A DNA stretch of 64,000 nt from Fictibacillus aquaticus (GTDB lineage: Bacteria > Bacillota > Bacilli > Bacillales > Fictibacillaceae), in NCBI RefSeq assembly GCF_002245695.1, contig NZ_NOII01000001.1, positions 1,054,001 to 1,118,000 of the forward strand. The letters run 5' to 3'. The notes under the pieces are model-generated. The model was not told the origin of the DNA, did not search any database, and saw only the letters and a program-made list of their open reading frames with translations. Shown piece after piece: positions 8,348-15,961 of the stretch (its first letter is position 1; every line of letters begins with the position of its first letter). The position numbers were made by a program, and so were the translations under genes.

Positions 8348-8380
8348 AAAAGGACCTCCTAACCGGAAGTCCTTTTCTTA
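8348..8380 (+). terminator. Weak hairpin terminator
   Basis: AAAAGGAC pairs with GTCCTTTT across a 13-base loop, followed by CTTATT. It closes the permease/RsgA-fragment transcript. Confidence 0.55.
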
Positions 8381-8450
8381 TTGACATCGGTTCCCTTAGC
8401 TGCCCACCTTGCATACCTTGATAAAATCAAATCATCAAGAGGTGGTTTCT

Positions 8451-9128
8451 TTGGAAAGCAGCAACTCAGTGGAATGTTTTGAGCCGTTTATCAGCCCTAA
8501 CCCAAAGACTTCGTATAATCCGGTGCAGATTTCTCCTACCATTCACAAAAGTGCGTTCGTCAGTCCTTTAACAGCTGTGATCGGGGATGTGACATTAAGA
8601 AAAAATGTGTTTGTCGCTCCTCTTGTCAGTATTCGAGCAGATGAAGGAACGCCGTTTTATGTCGGGTCAAACACGAACCTTCAAGATGGCGTTATTCTCC
8701 ATGGAATCGTAAATAAGTTTGTTCGTGTTGATGGGAAAAAGTATTCCATCTTCATCGGCAAGGAAGTGTCCGTCGCACACGGCGCTCTTATCCACGGTCC
8801 TTGTTTTATCGGACATAAAGTGTTTGTTGGATTCAAAACCATCGTTTATGACGCGATTGTCGGGAACGGTGTCTTCATAGCAAACAATGCGGTCGTGACC
8901 AATGGTGTCCGCATAGCCGATAACCGGTTCGTTCCCCCTGGTGCGTATATCGATACACAACAAAAAGCTGACGCCCTCCCTCCTGTTCCAGCCGGCAACC
9001 GGGAATTTGCTGAAGCCGTTCAGCGCGTCAACCAAGAATTCCCGCCAGCTTACCACATATTATGCGGAGACAGCCGCTGCTCCTGCGGAATCGCCTACAA
9101 CAAAAGCGAAAAAAGGGATTCAGAATAG
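8451..9128 (+). CDS. Gamma-class carbonic-anhydrase-like left-handed beta-helix protein
   Basis: 225-aa hexapeptide-repeat protein of the gamma carbonic anhydrase family (Cam/CamH-like). The metal-site regions are visible: SIRADEGTPFYVGSNTNLQD followed by GVILHG, then VSVAHGALIHGPCFIGHKVF, supplying the three histidines expected on the trimer interface and the Arg/Asp pair seen in Cam. The C-terminal helix carries a C-x4-C-x-C group that Cam does not have. A TTG start at 8451 has AGAGGTGG six bases upstream and is preferred over an upstream TTG at 8409. Activity as a carbonic anhydrase is inferred, not shown. Confidence 0.8.
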   Translation: MESSNSVECFEPFISPNPKTSYNPVQISPTIHKSAFVSPLTAVIGDVTLRKNVFVAPLVSIRADEGTPFYVGSNTNLQDGVILHGIVNKFVRVDGKKYSIFIGKEVSVAHGALIHGPCFIGHKVFVGFKTIVYDAIVGNGVFIANNAVVTNGVRIADNRFVPPGAYIDTQQKADALPPVPAGNREFAEAVQRVNQEFPPAYHILCGDSRCSCGIAYNKSEKRDSE

Positions 9129-9137
9129 GGTGTTTCT

Positions 9138-9176
9138 TTTTTGGGGTACGGTACTCATGGTACCGTACCCCAAAAA
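9138..9176. repeat. Near-perfect long palindrome with GTACC core
   Basis: Arms TTTTTGGGGTACGGTAC (9138-9154) and its exact inverse (9160-9176) with a 5-base loop. The outer bases are T on the left and A on the right, so neither strand has a U-tract after the hairpin. It shares the GGGGTnCGGTAC core with the repeat at 6032-6098. Confidence 0.8.
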
Positions 9177-9285
9177 CGTTATACCGTATAGGTACATACG
9201 CTCAAAACCCGCTTCCTGAAAAGGAATTTCTTTTCCAGTGCAGAAGTGGGTAGTGATACCACTTATGGCTAAGGAGGTTTCACAA

Positions 9286-10128
9286 ATGAACGAGCAAATG
9301 CTGTCTATTAATAAAGTTGAAATATGTTCAGAAAGCTTCGGCAACCCGAAGGACCCTCCCATTCTATTGATCATGGGAGCGATGAGTTCATTAGACTGGT
9401 GGGATGAGGAATTCTGCCAGCGCCTGGCGGATCAAGGACGCTTTGTCATCCGGTACGATCATCGCGACCTTGGACAATCGGTAACGTACGAGCCTGGTAC
9501 CTCGAACTACACGATCAGCGACTTGGCTGACGATGCTATCGGTGTTCTAGATGCTTATTCCATTGAGAAGGCTCATATCGTTGGCATGTCAATGGGCGGC
9601 ATGCTCAGTCAGATTCTTGCCATTCAACATCCAGATCGCGTTTTAACGATTACACTTATTGCCTCTAGCCCGTTCGGAAAAGAAATGGAGAAACTGCCCC
9701 CGATGGATCCAAGCATTCTCGAATATCATGCGAAGAGTGCTTCAATAGACTGGTCTAATATGGAGGCGGTCATTGACTATCTGGCAAATGGCTGGAAAAC
9801 GCTATCCGGCACCAAGCACTTCGAGCAAGAACGAATGATGAAGCTGGCAGAAAGAGAAGCGACACGCGCAAAACAGCTGCCGAGCCGCTTTAATCACGCG
9901 TTGCTGCAAGGCGGTGGCGAGTATTACGACAGATTGGATGAGATTACCGTACCTGCACTTGTTATTCACGGTACAGACGATCCCGCTCTGCCGTACGAGC
10001 ATGGACTTGCACTGGCAACATCCATTTCCCATGCGGAATTTATTACACTTGAAGGAACAGGTCACGAGATTCATAGTGAAGACTGGAATCAAATTATCGT
10101 TTCCATTGAGAAACATAGTTCAAGATAA
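9286..10128 (+). CDS. Alpha/beta-fold hydrolase (RdmC/esterase-like)
   Basis: 280 aa. The nucleophile elbow is GMSMGGMLSQ (serine at about residue 105), preceded by the RYDHRDLGQSVTY stretch typical of aclacinomycin methylesterase-like hydrolases, with an acid residue in VIHGTDDPALPYEH and the catalytic histidine in EGTGHEIHSEDW. This completes a Ser-Asp-His triad. The true substrate is unknown. ATG 9286 has AAGGAGG about 8 bases upstream. It is monocistronic, ending at a shared terminator. Confidence 0.85.
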   Translation: MNEQMLSINKVEICSESFGNPKDPPILLIMGAMSSLDWWDEEFCQRLADQGRFVIRYDHRDLGQSVTYEPGTSNYTISDLADDAIGVLDAYSIEKAHIVGMSMGGMLSQILAIQHPDRVLTITLIASSPFGKEMEKLPPMDPSILEYHAKSASIDWSNMEAVIDYLANGWKTLSGTKHFEQERMMKLAEREATRAKQLPSRFNHALLQGGGEYYDRLDEITVPALVIHGTDDPALPYEHGLALATSISHAEFITLEGTGHEIHSEDWNQIIVSIEKHSSR

Positions 10129-10136
10129 TACGAAAA

Positions 10137-10161
10137 GGGGCTTCCCATCATTGGGAGCCCC
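10137..10161. terminator. Bidirectional terminator
   Basis: Stem GGGGCTTCCCA / TGGGAGCCCC (one mismatch) with a TCAT loop, A-run before and TTATTTATT after. It is shared by the hydrolase and the convergent secreted protein. Confidence 0.85.
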
Positions 10162-10168
10162 TTATTTA

Positions 10169-10561
10169 TTATCGCTTCTGCGTATAAATCTTCCCTTTCC
10201 CTTTTACCCAATAGCCATCATTCTTTTTAGACAGGACAATATAAATTGGGATATTAGGTTTATGACCGTAATTTACGACTTTACCTCCACACTCTGGAAT
10301 CCACTTTCTGGAGAGCAGTGTATCGCGGCCCCATGACACATTGTGCCGTATATCCACTCTCATTTTCTTCCCTTTTCGGCATTTGTACGAATCAAACACA
10401 AACACGATATCGTTTTGTGATTTGATCATCCGGTCTCCGCCTCTTAAGGTTGTATCATAGCTATATTTGAATTTTTTGTAGTAGGCTAGTACACTTTCTG
10501 CAGAGAAAATAGCAGTTAATAAAATCACGAACGGTAATAAGAAACTGAGCTTCCTCTTCAT
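10169..10561 (-). CDS. Small secreted basic protein (130 aa), unknown
   Basis: ATG at 10561 has GGAGG 8 bases upstream, giving MKRKLSFLLPFVILLTAIFS, a signal peptide probably cleaved near SVLA-Y. The mature part is about 105 residues, rich in Lys/Arg/Tyr, with two cysteines (YKCRKG and ECGGK) that could form a disulphide. No recognised family. Export is supported; function is not. Confidence 0.65.
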   Translation of the reverse strand: MKRKLSFLLPFVILLTAIFSAESVLAYYKKFKYSYDTTLRGGDRMIKSQNDIVFVFDSYKCRKGKKMRVDIRHNVSWGRDTLLSRKWIPECGGKVVNYGHKPNIPIYIVLSKKNDGYWVKGKGKIYTQKR

Positions 10562-10694
10562 CTTAATTACCTCCAAATGTTTTATTAACATAATATTATG
10601 ACGATTCACTAAACAAAGAAAGGTAAGATATACCTATTTATAGTAAAAAATATCCAAGTTATTTATTTTGTAAGAAAAATAATAATTTCATAAG

Positions 10695-10726
10695 AAAAGA
10701 AGCTTTCAATAATGAGAGCTTCTTTT
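10695..10726 (-). terminator. Hairpin terminator for the 31-aa leftward gene
   Basis: AAAAGAAGCTTTC pairs with GAGAGCTTCTTTT (one mismatch); on the minus strand it is followed by TTTTCTTATG. Confidence 0.75.
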
Positions 10727-10741
10727 ATCCAATACCGTTAT

Positions 10742-10837
10742 TTAAAACCCATTACCTTGAAAAAGAAGACGCGGGATAAATACAACTATAAATAAAAGAA
10801 CAATAATTGATAGAACGATCCAAAAAGTCACTTTCAA
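10742..10837 (-). CDS. 31-aa single-span membrane peptide
   Basis: A TTG start at 10837 with AAAGGGTG seven bases upstream encodes 31 residues beginning MKVTFWIVLSIIVLLFIVVF and ending PRLLFQGNGF. It is one membrane helix with a positively charged cytoplasmic-type flank. The good ribosome site, clean stop and dedicated terminator argue that it is a genuine small protein although it is short. Confidence 0.55.
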   Translation of the reverse strand: MKVTFWIVLSIIVLLFIVVFIPRLLFQGNGF

Positions 10838-10897
10838 GTTTTATCACCCTTTTGATTTATAGCAGATTTTATCTCTATGTAGTCGTTTTATTGTTCC

Positions 10898-11071
10898 CTA
10901 GATACTTATATTCTTCACTTTCTTCTCATAAAGCCACGACCACGCGAGTGCGATGAGAATGTTGGCTGACATATGATAAAAGTCCCCAATCCACGCATAA
11001 GCAACACCGGATATAATCGTCGAACTGAAATGAGCCAATATTCCTGCCTTTAATATAGATAAATTTGGCAT
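10898..11071 (-). CDS. 57-aa small membrane protein
   Basis: ATG at 11071 is preceded by AGGAGTG at 8 bases. The product begins MPNLSILKAGILAHFSSTII and has two hydrophobic stretches (about 9-27 and 33-47) and a basic tail KKVKNISI. It lies upstream of the 31-aa peptide gene on the same strand, so they may share a transcript. Unknown function. Confidence 0.6.
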   Translation of the reverse strand: MPNLSILKAGILAHFSSTIISGVAYAWIGDFYHMSANILIALAWSWLYEKKVKNISI

Positions 11072-11137
11072 GACAAAATCACTCCTGTGCAGGTATTTTT
11101 TTTATAATGTAAAAAACGCAATAAGGTTGTGATTGAG

Positions 11138-11556
11138 ATGAATTCGGAATGCTTAGGATGCAGGCTCTCGAATAGAATAGAGTCTGTTCATGTTGTATAT
11201 GAGGATGACCATGTTTGCTGTATTTTAGACCATGATCCTTTTAATGAAGGGCACGTGTTAATTCTGCCAAAAGTACATGTTGAGGATGTCGATAAACCGC
11301 AAACGCCGTCATGCACGCTTCCAGACACATCGCTAAGGCAATTAAAACGCTGTATCAGCCGGACGGAATCACCATCTGTCAGAACGGCGGCATTTTCAGC
11401 GAGCTTACTCATTTCCACATGCATGTCGTACCAAGATACAAGCACCAATCGTTCGCCGACTTTTATCAGGATACCCCTTTTAACAACGAAGATACGAAGA
11501 AAATGCTGCACGTAACAAAAACTAAATTGAGTTCAGAAATCCACGCACTGCTTTAA
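11138..11556 (+). pseudogene. HIT-family nucleotide hydrolase, frameshifted
   Basis: The N-terminal half (from ATG 11138) reads CLGCRLSN, VVYEDDHVCCILDHDPFNEG and HVLILPKVHVEDVD, typical of a HIT protein. Then the frame changes: the second half, HASRHIAKAIK...ELTHFHMHVVPRYKHQSF with the catalytic HxHxH of HIT, continues in another frame from about 11296. The segment between DVD and the HASRH helix is about 13 bases too short for the usual family spacing, so a deletion rather than a one-base slip is likely. HIT proteins hydrolyse nucleoside phosphoramidates and dinucleotides. The gene is probably inactive unless the assembly is wrong. Confidence 0.8.
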
Positions 11557-11573
11557 TTGCTGTGCGCTTTTTC
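11541..11573 (+). terminator. Hairpin terminator
   Basis: CGCACTGC pairs with GCTGTGCG (one mismatch) around TTTAATT, followed by CTTTTTCTT. Confidence 0.65.
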
Positions 11574-11603
11574 TTATGTATTTAAATTACCATATAAGGA
11601 AAA

Positions 11604-12101
11604 TCATTTCCATATTACTTTTCTAACAAAAATGTGGAATGTGTAGGAGTATGGATTGTGCTGATCAGTAATCCCCTTCTCTACCGACACTTCCTCCCAT
11701 TCATTTTCTTCCCACTCCGGAAAGAACGTGTCGCCTTTAAACGCATGATGAATCTTCGTGATATACAGCTTCTCAGCATATGTCATGAACAGCTTGTAAA
11801 TTTCCTCACCGCCGAAAATGAAGATCTCTTCTTCCTCAGCACACATCTGGAAAATGTCTTCCACCGACCATGCCATCTCGCAGCCTTCTATTCTTACATT
11901 CATATCCCGTGTCATCACAATATTCCGCCTGCCTGGCAGCGGCCGGCCAATGGAATCATAGTTCTTCCTGCCTAAAATAATCGTGTGGCCGCTTGTTGTT
12001 TTCTTTACGTATTCCCAGTCCCGCGGAATCCGCCAAGGGATGTCATTGTCTTTCCCGATTACGCGGTTACTTCCCATTGCTGCGATCATGGAAATTTCCA
12101 T
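11604..12101 (-). CDS. dfrA: Dihydrofolate reductase
   Basis: 165-aa DHFR reducing dihydrofolate to tetrahydrofolate with NADPH. Visible features are the N-terminal Met20-type loop (GSNRVIGKDNDIPWRIPRDW), the acidic D at position 28, ILGRKNYDSIGRPLPGRRN and the NADPH loop FIFGGEEIY (94-102). The sequence closely follows the chromosomal B. anthracis/B. cereus enzyme (WRxP..YVKKTT.GH..I.GRKNY..IGRPLPGRRN, KLYITKIHHAF.GDTFFPE), which is naturally poorly inhibited by trimethoprim. Phe96 and Tyr102, the residues tied to that trait, are both present. No thymidylate synthase gene is adjacent. AGGAGG precedes the ATG. Confidence 0.92.
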   Translation of the reverse strand: MEISMIAAMGSNRVIGKDNDIPWRIPRDWEYVKKTTSGHTIILGRKNYDSIGRPLPGRRNIVMTRDMNVRIEGCEMAWSVEDIFQMCAEEEEIFIFGGEEIYKLFMTYAEKLYITKIHHAFKGDTFFPEWEENEWEEVSVEKGITDQHNPYSYTFHIFVRKVIWK

Positions 12102-12200
12102 CTCCTAACCTCCTGTTATATCCCAATAATAGATTTATTTTTCAGTAGTCATAAGGTACTATTAAATAGTAAAAAAACGACATAAGAAGGAGAGTCATCG

Positions 12201-13358
12201 ATGTTTAAGAAGTTTGTGAGTTTAGCAGCTGTTTTAGCTTTGCTGCTTTCATTCAGCCTTACTGCCCCAAGCGCGTATGCGTATTCCTCTTCTCTCGCGA
12301 AGAGCTATGAAAGCCCGAAAGTTTCAAATGTACATAACGTAGCCTTAGGCTATAACGGCTACAAAGGAACTTATTCTTCAAAAGAATTTAAGCTATATAA
12401 CGGCAGCAACCGTCAGCTGTTCCACTACAAGACAAGGAACACGATTACTGCGGCAAAAATTGCGAAGGACACTTCTGTTTACCTTATCGAAGAAATCAAC
12501 TCGAACAAAGTTTACCTTACTGCCCTCTTCTCGAGCGGAAAGCTGAAATGGAAGAAAACTCTCGCTTACGGCAGTGCAGGACTGGATGTCACACCTGGCG
12601 GAAAGCTGTTCTTTCACGGATTCAATTTAAAAGCCAGCAACTGGCATCTGTTTAACATCGAAACAAAATCAGGCAACAGCCTGTGGATCCGTACTTTTTC
12701 AGGACAAGCCTTTTACACTGGAACAGGCAATGTGATTGACCTCGACTATTATGACAATCAAGATCATGTAAAAGTTCTCGGAACATCTGTAAAAGGGAGA
12801 CAATTACTGTCACACCCAATCGAGGACGGATATGATTATCAGTACGCAATCACATCTCTGCAGGGCAACTATGCGGTCATCGCGCAAAAAGGCGCTCTTG
12901 CCGACTATTATATTTATCTTTTCGACAAGTCGAACAGGCTGTTGAACTCGTTTAACTTTAAGAGCGACCACCGCGGCATGCAGTATAACGACAAAGGTGA
13001 GTTCGTGATCGCGTATGACTGGCGCTCGCTTAAGCTTCGCTGGTTTGATGTAACAGGCAAGATGGTATCAAACGTCACAGTTCCAAGCACAGTGAACAGA
13101 GCCATAACGAATACAAGAGCTGTAAAAGTGGACAGCTACAAGAACATCTACTTCCTAAACGAATACAGTGTTCCAGATACGTTCTCGTTATTTAAAGTGA
13201 CGAAGGATGGAAAGCTGACAGCGAAGACGTCGATTAAAGGACAGCGGCTCGTGAACACGTTTGATTACGTTGAGTACCGCCAGGACTTCTCTAAAGGTCT
13301 GTTGTTCCAGCGCTACTACAATGGCAGCTACATTTACTCACATTATACGTACAGATAA
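12201..13358 (+). CDS. Secreted beta-propeller-like protein
   Basis: 385 aa with signal peptide MFKKFVSLAAVLALLLSFSL and a cleavage site around AYA-Y at residue 27. The mature part consists of repeating beta-rich units with turns such as SSGKLKWKKTL, ETKSGNSLWIRTF, DKSNRLLNSFNF and DVTGKMVSNVTV, the spacing of PQQ/WD-like propeller blades (about six to seven units). Aspartate-box or enzymatic residues are not evident, so a binding role at the cell surface is the best guess. AAGGAG precedes the ATG. Confidence 0.75.
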   Translation: MFKKFVSLAAVLALLLSFSLTAPSAYAYSSSLAKSYESPKVSNVHNVALGYNGYKGTYSSKEFKLYNGSNRQLFHYKTRNTITAAKIAKDTSVYLIEEINSNKVYLTALFSSGKLKWKKTLAYGSAGLDVTPGGKLFFHGFNLKASNWHLFNIETKSGNSLWIRTFSGQAFYTGTGNVIDLDYYDNQDHVKVLGTSVKGRQLLSHPIEDGYDYQYAITSLQGNYAVIAQKGALADYYIYLFDKSNRLLNSFNFKSDHRGMQYNDKGEFVIAYDWRSLKLRWFDVTGKMVSNVTVPSTVNRAITNTRAVKVDSYKNIYFLNEYSVPDTFSLFKVTKDGKLTAKTSIKGQRLVNTFDYVEYRQDFSKGLLFQRYYNGSYIYSHYTYR

Positions 13359-13362
13359 GTTC

Positions 13363-13404
13363 AAACAGCTGATGGCTACTACAATGCCCTCAGCTGTTTT
13401 TCTT
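13363..13404. terminator. Shared terminator overlapping a coding end
   Basis: AAACAGCTGA (13363-13372) pairs with TCAGCTGTTT (13390-13399), followed by TTCTTTT. The right arm also encodes the last residues and stop of the leftward 59-aa gene. Confidence 0.7.
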
Positions 13405-13569
13405 TTCTACACTTTTTTTAGTTTGAAAGTAAACAGCCGCCAACATAAACACCATTCCAAAACCATAGCCGGCAGTAACAGCGTACTCCACAGAATTCTT
13501 CAGCGCGTACCCTCCCATGATGGAAAAACTGAACAATAGGATAAAAAAGACGGTATAGTTTTTGGACAT
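13390..13569 (-). CDS. 59-aa small membrane protein
   Basis: ATG at 13569 with AAGGAAG eight bases upstream. The product begins MSKNYTVFFILLFSFSIMGG and has two membrane spans (about 5-20 and 30-48) and a lysine-rich C-terminal tail. It fills what would otherwise be a 300-base gap. Unknown function. Confidence 0.6.
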   Translation of the reverse strand: MSKNYTVFFILLFSFSIMGGYALKNSVEYAVTAGYGFGMVFMLAAVYFQTKKSVEKKNS

Positions 13570-13659
13570 AATAAGCGCTTCCTTTTTTCCAATATTATAC
13601 TACACCCTTTCCCACTCCTCCGCTAAAATAAAGATAATAAACAGACAGGAGCCAAGTTC

Positions 13660-14184
13660 ATGAGAAAAGTGGAAGTACTCCCTTTCAGCAAGGATTGGAA
13701 GAAAAGGTTTGAAGAAGAAGCACAACAGCTGCGAAACGTATTCGGCGATCTTATCATTGCGATCCACCATATCGGCAGCACATCGATTCCAGGTCTTGCG
13801 GCAAAACCGGTCATTGATATCCTGCCTGTTGTGAATGATATTGAGGCGGTTGATCGCTACAACGAGCAGATGGTGCAGATGGGCTATGAGCCACGTGGGG
13901 AATATGGCATTTCAGGCCGGCGGTATTTCCCTAAAGGCGGGAACGAGCGCACTCACCATGTGCACGCGTATGAAGACGGCAGCCCGGAGATTGAGCGCCA
14001 CCTGGCTTTCCGCGATTATCTAAGTACACACGAAACAGAAAGAGAACAATACAGTACTCTTAAACTCGAGCTCGCCAAACAGTTTCCGCACGACATCGAA
14101 TCGTACATTAAGGGCAAGCACGAACTTGCACAAAGCATAGACACCAGAGCCAGTGAGTGGTACAAAAAACAGCAAGCACGCTAA
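13660..14184 (+). CDS. GrpB/UPF0157-family nucleotidyltransferase-like protein
   Basis: 174 aa. Motifs of the GrpB group are clear: HHIGSTSIPGLAAKPVIDIL (nucleotidyltransferase-like core with the GS signature) and HHVHAYEDGSPEIERHLAFR, then the terminal RxxYxxLK helix. The family is related to polymerase-beta-type nucleotidyltransferases; it often occurs next to CoaE or stands alone, and its substrate is unknown. CAGGAG precedes the ATG. Its stop overlaps the convergent gene by four bases inside a shared terminator. Confidence 0.85.
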   Translation: MRKVEVLPFSKDWKKRFEEEAQQLRNVFGDLIIAIHHIGSTSIPGLAAKPVIDILPVVNDIEAVDRYNEQMVQMGYEPRGEYGISGRRYFPKGGNERTHHVHAYEDGSPEIERHLAFRDYLSTHETEREQYSTLKLELAKQFPHDIESYIKGKHELAQSIDTRASEWYKKQQAR

Positions 14185-14206
14185 ACGGTAAGCGTGCTTG
14201 CTGTTT
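14167..14206. terminator. 16-bp terminator spanning two overlapping stop codons
   Basis: AAACAGCAAGCACGCT / AGCGTGCTTGCTGTTT form a perfect 16-bp stem with an 8-base loop. The left arm encodes the C-terminus of the GrpB-like protein and the loop and right arm the end of the convergent 255-aa protein. Confidence 0.9.
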
Positions 14207-14948
14207 CTTCTTTATACCGCTGGCGCATCCATTCCTGGAGTTCAACATGATTCATTCCTTTGCGCATTCTGGCGACAGCTTTTCCCTTCATAATCTTCTT
14301 TCTTACAGCAATCAGCTCATCCTGCCTCGCGTACAGCAGCTCTGCCATCTTGAACGTGTCCTCTAATACGAGTGATAAATCCCAGCTTTGATGCTCTGAT
14401 TTTTCCGCTGTAAAATGGGGATCTCGCCTATGAAACTCTCTCATGCCCCATGTGTAATGCAACATTGCTTCTTTTGCTATGTATTCTTCAAACAGGACAT
14501 TAAACCAGCTTCCATTATGCACGCCAGTCAGCGCAATAAATGGAGCTCTTTGGCCATGTCCGTCACAGCTGCTGATGCCGTTAATGCCAACCGCACTCAG
14601 CGCTTTGCATAAAGCCGCCACACCGGTCTCAAGGACAAACGTATCAATCTTATAACTGTGATCACGCTTCGCAAAAGACCTCCAATACTGCCCCAGCGGA
14701 GTGCCGCCTGCTTCATGGTTCCGAGCAGGATACCAACTTAGCTTGTATGCCTGCTCTTCCGTCAGCTTTTCGGACTGAGGAACAATGAGCCGGTCCTCAA
14801 TTGCAAAAGAGATTTGCAATTCCTCAAAGACTTTCGTCAATTTATCCAGTTCACTCGCATGATTACCCCGGCTGAAATAAATGCCGCCTTCACCTTTTCT
14901 CACTATAAACCCTCTGTACTGCAGCGCCTTCAGCAAATTTGCATTCAT
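14181..14948 (-). CDS. Hypothetical protein (255 aa) with CDGHG motif
   Basis: Soluble protein. A central GINGISSCDGHGQRAPFIAL motif (around residues 123-142) and conserved-looking aromatic/charged stretches (LSWYPARNHEAGGTPLGQYW, HYTWGMREFHRRDPHF) suggest an enzyme, with Cys-Asp-His-His candidate residues. I do not recognise the family. It begins at ATG 14948 and ends four bases inside the convergent GrpB-like gene. Confidence 0.65.
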   Translation of the reverse strand: MNANLLKALQYRGFIVRKGEGGIYFSRGNHASELDKLTKVFEELQISFAIEDRLIVPQSEKLTEEQAYKLSWYPARNHEAGGTPLGQYWRSFAKRDHSYKIDTFVLETGVAALCKALSAVGINGISSCDGHGQRAPFIALTGVHNGSWFNVLFEEYIAKEAMLHYTWGMREFHRRDPHFTAEKSEHQSWDLSLVLEDTFKMAELLYARQDELIAVRKKIMKGKAVARMRKGMNHVELQEWMRQRYKEETASTLTV

Positions 14949-15016
14949 AACAACCCTCCCTTTTTATTATGTATCGGTAAAAAAAATAAAATAGTTAACG
15001 AACGATTAAGCCTGAA

Positions 15017-15307
15017 TTACTTCTTTTTCTTCCCGCTTTTTCGAGTCAAAAACATAACAAGTGCGATAACAGTGAGAGCAAGCGTGCAGCTGGCAGCGAA
15101 CATAAATGCCAGGCCAAGCCCGATGTTAGCCCCGATTAAAGGGTTCACATAATCATCATACAGTGCGTAAGGATACATCAGCGAAATCATAAGAACCAAA
15201 CCATAGAAAAGGAGAGTTTTTACATTAAGCGAAGGCTTTGAGATTACAGCCGCAGCGGCAATGTTAAGCAGTAACATAAGCACCGGTACAACCCATACAT
15301 TAGTCAT
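15017..15307 (-). CDS. Membrane protein (96 aa), three spans
   Basis: ATG at 15307 is preceded by GGAGGGGG. Three hydrophobic segments (about 4-22, 31-45 and 60-86) are followed by a basic RKSGKKKK tail. A DDYVNPLIG loop lies between spans two and three. Unknown function; same strand as the neighbouring comK genes, but separated by their terminator. Confidence 0.65.
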   Translation of the reverse strand: MTNVWVVPVLMLLLNIAAAAVISKPSLNVKTLLFYGLVLMISLMYPYALYDDYVNPLIGANIGLGLAFMFAASCTLALTVIALVMFLTRKSGKKKK

Positions 15308-15370
15308 CTGTTTCCCCCTCCAGACTGTATGACTTATTTATATAGCACTGCTTCCCATTAAATAACAAAA

Positions 15371-15398
15371 GCACCCGATCCTTTTCAACATCGGGTGC
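15371..15398 (-). terminator. Terminator behind the comK-like gene
   Basis: GCACCCGAT / ATCGGGTGC perfect stem with a 10-base loop; reading leftward it is followed by TTTTGTTATTT. Confidence 0.8.
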
Positions 15399-15404
15399 CT
15401 TTAC

Positions 15405-15899
15405 TTAATATTTTATAAGCCGTTCGCTCACACGCTCGCTAATGACAAAGCGGTAATGCGCGGTGCGGTGCAGTTTAATTTCTAGTGAATATTTAGACTG
15501 CGGAATAAGAATATGTGACCCATTTGAGAAGATAACACGGCTTAACTCGCTTTCTTTTGCCTCAATACGCTGAACATGAGTTTGAGAAAGCCAGATGCAA
15601 GATGAATTTTTCGGTGACTCTACTGGAAAGAAAAAGATGCCGAGCTGGGCACTGATCATTATGGGAGCTAGACTGCTGAATCCCATTGCCTGCCTAACTG
15701 CTTCACGCTGCCCTTCATACGTACTGCCCAAGTATATACAGCTCTCATTCAAAACTTTAAGAGGCGGTTTTTCAACATAAAGATTCTGGTCCTCTTCCCA
15801 TACTTCTGTCATTGGTTTACCTTCTTCATTATGATACGGAAGGAGAGCCATCGTGTTAGTATGAATTTCATACGATTTCAGCTGTTTTGATTTTTTCAT
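15405..15899 (-). CDS. comK: ComK-family competence transcription factor, copy 1
   Basis: 164 aa. It aligns by eye with B. subtilis ComK along its length: SYEIHTNTMALLPYH (ComK SYEVNGATIAVLPEE), VEKPPLKVLNESCIYLGSTY (ComK VNMKPLQIVDRSCRFFGSSY), PIMISAQLGIFFFPVESPKN, SSCIWLSQTHVQRI (ComK CGWISHVHVKEF), FSNGSHILIPQSKYSLEIKL and the HRTAHYR end. B. subtilis ComK is about 192 aa, so the ~25-residue C-terminal part is shorter here. ComK activates DNA-uptake genes by binding AT boxes. GGGGG precedes the ATG. A second copy lies 62 bases upstream on the same strand. Confidence 0.88.
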   Translation of the reverse strand: MKKSKQLKSYEIHTNTMALLPYHNEEGKPMTEVWEEDQNLYVEKPPLKVLNESCIYLGSTYEGQREAVRQAMGFSSLAPIMISAQLGIFFFPVESPKNSSCIWLSQTHVQRIEAKESELSRVIFSNGSHILIPQSKYSLEIKLHRTAHYRFVISERVSERLIKY

Positions 15900-15961
15900 T
15901 CAACAACCCCCTATATAGTGGAGGGCCATTAAACAGTGTTTGTTTTTTAAGAGTTTCATAA

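Noticed and set aside
9138-9176. Intrinsic terminator for the carbonic-anhydrase-like gene
   Set aside because: The hairpin is strong, but T lies before and A after it on both strands, so there is no U-tract; treated as a palindromic repeat.
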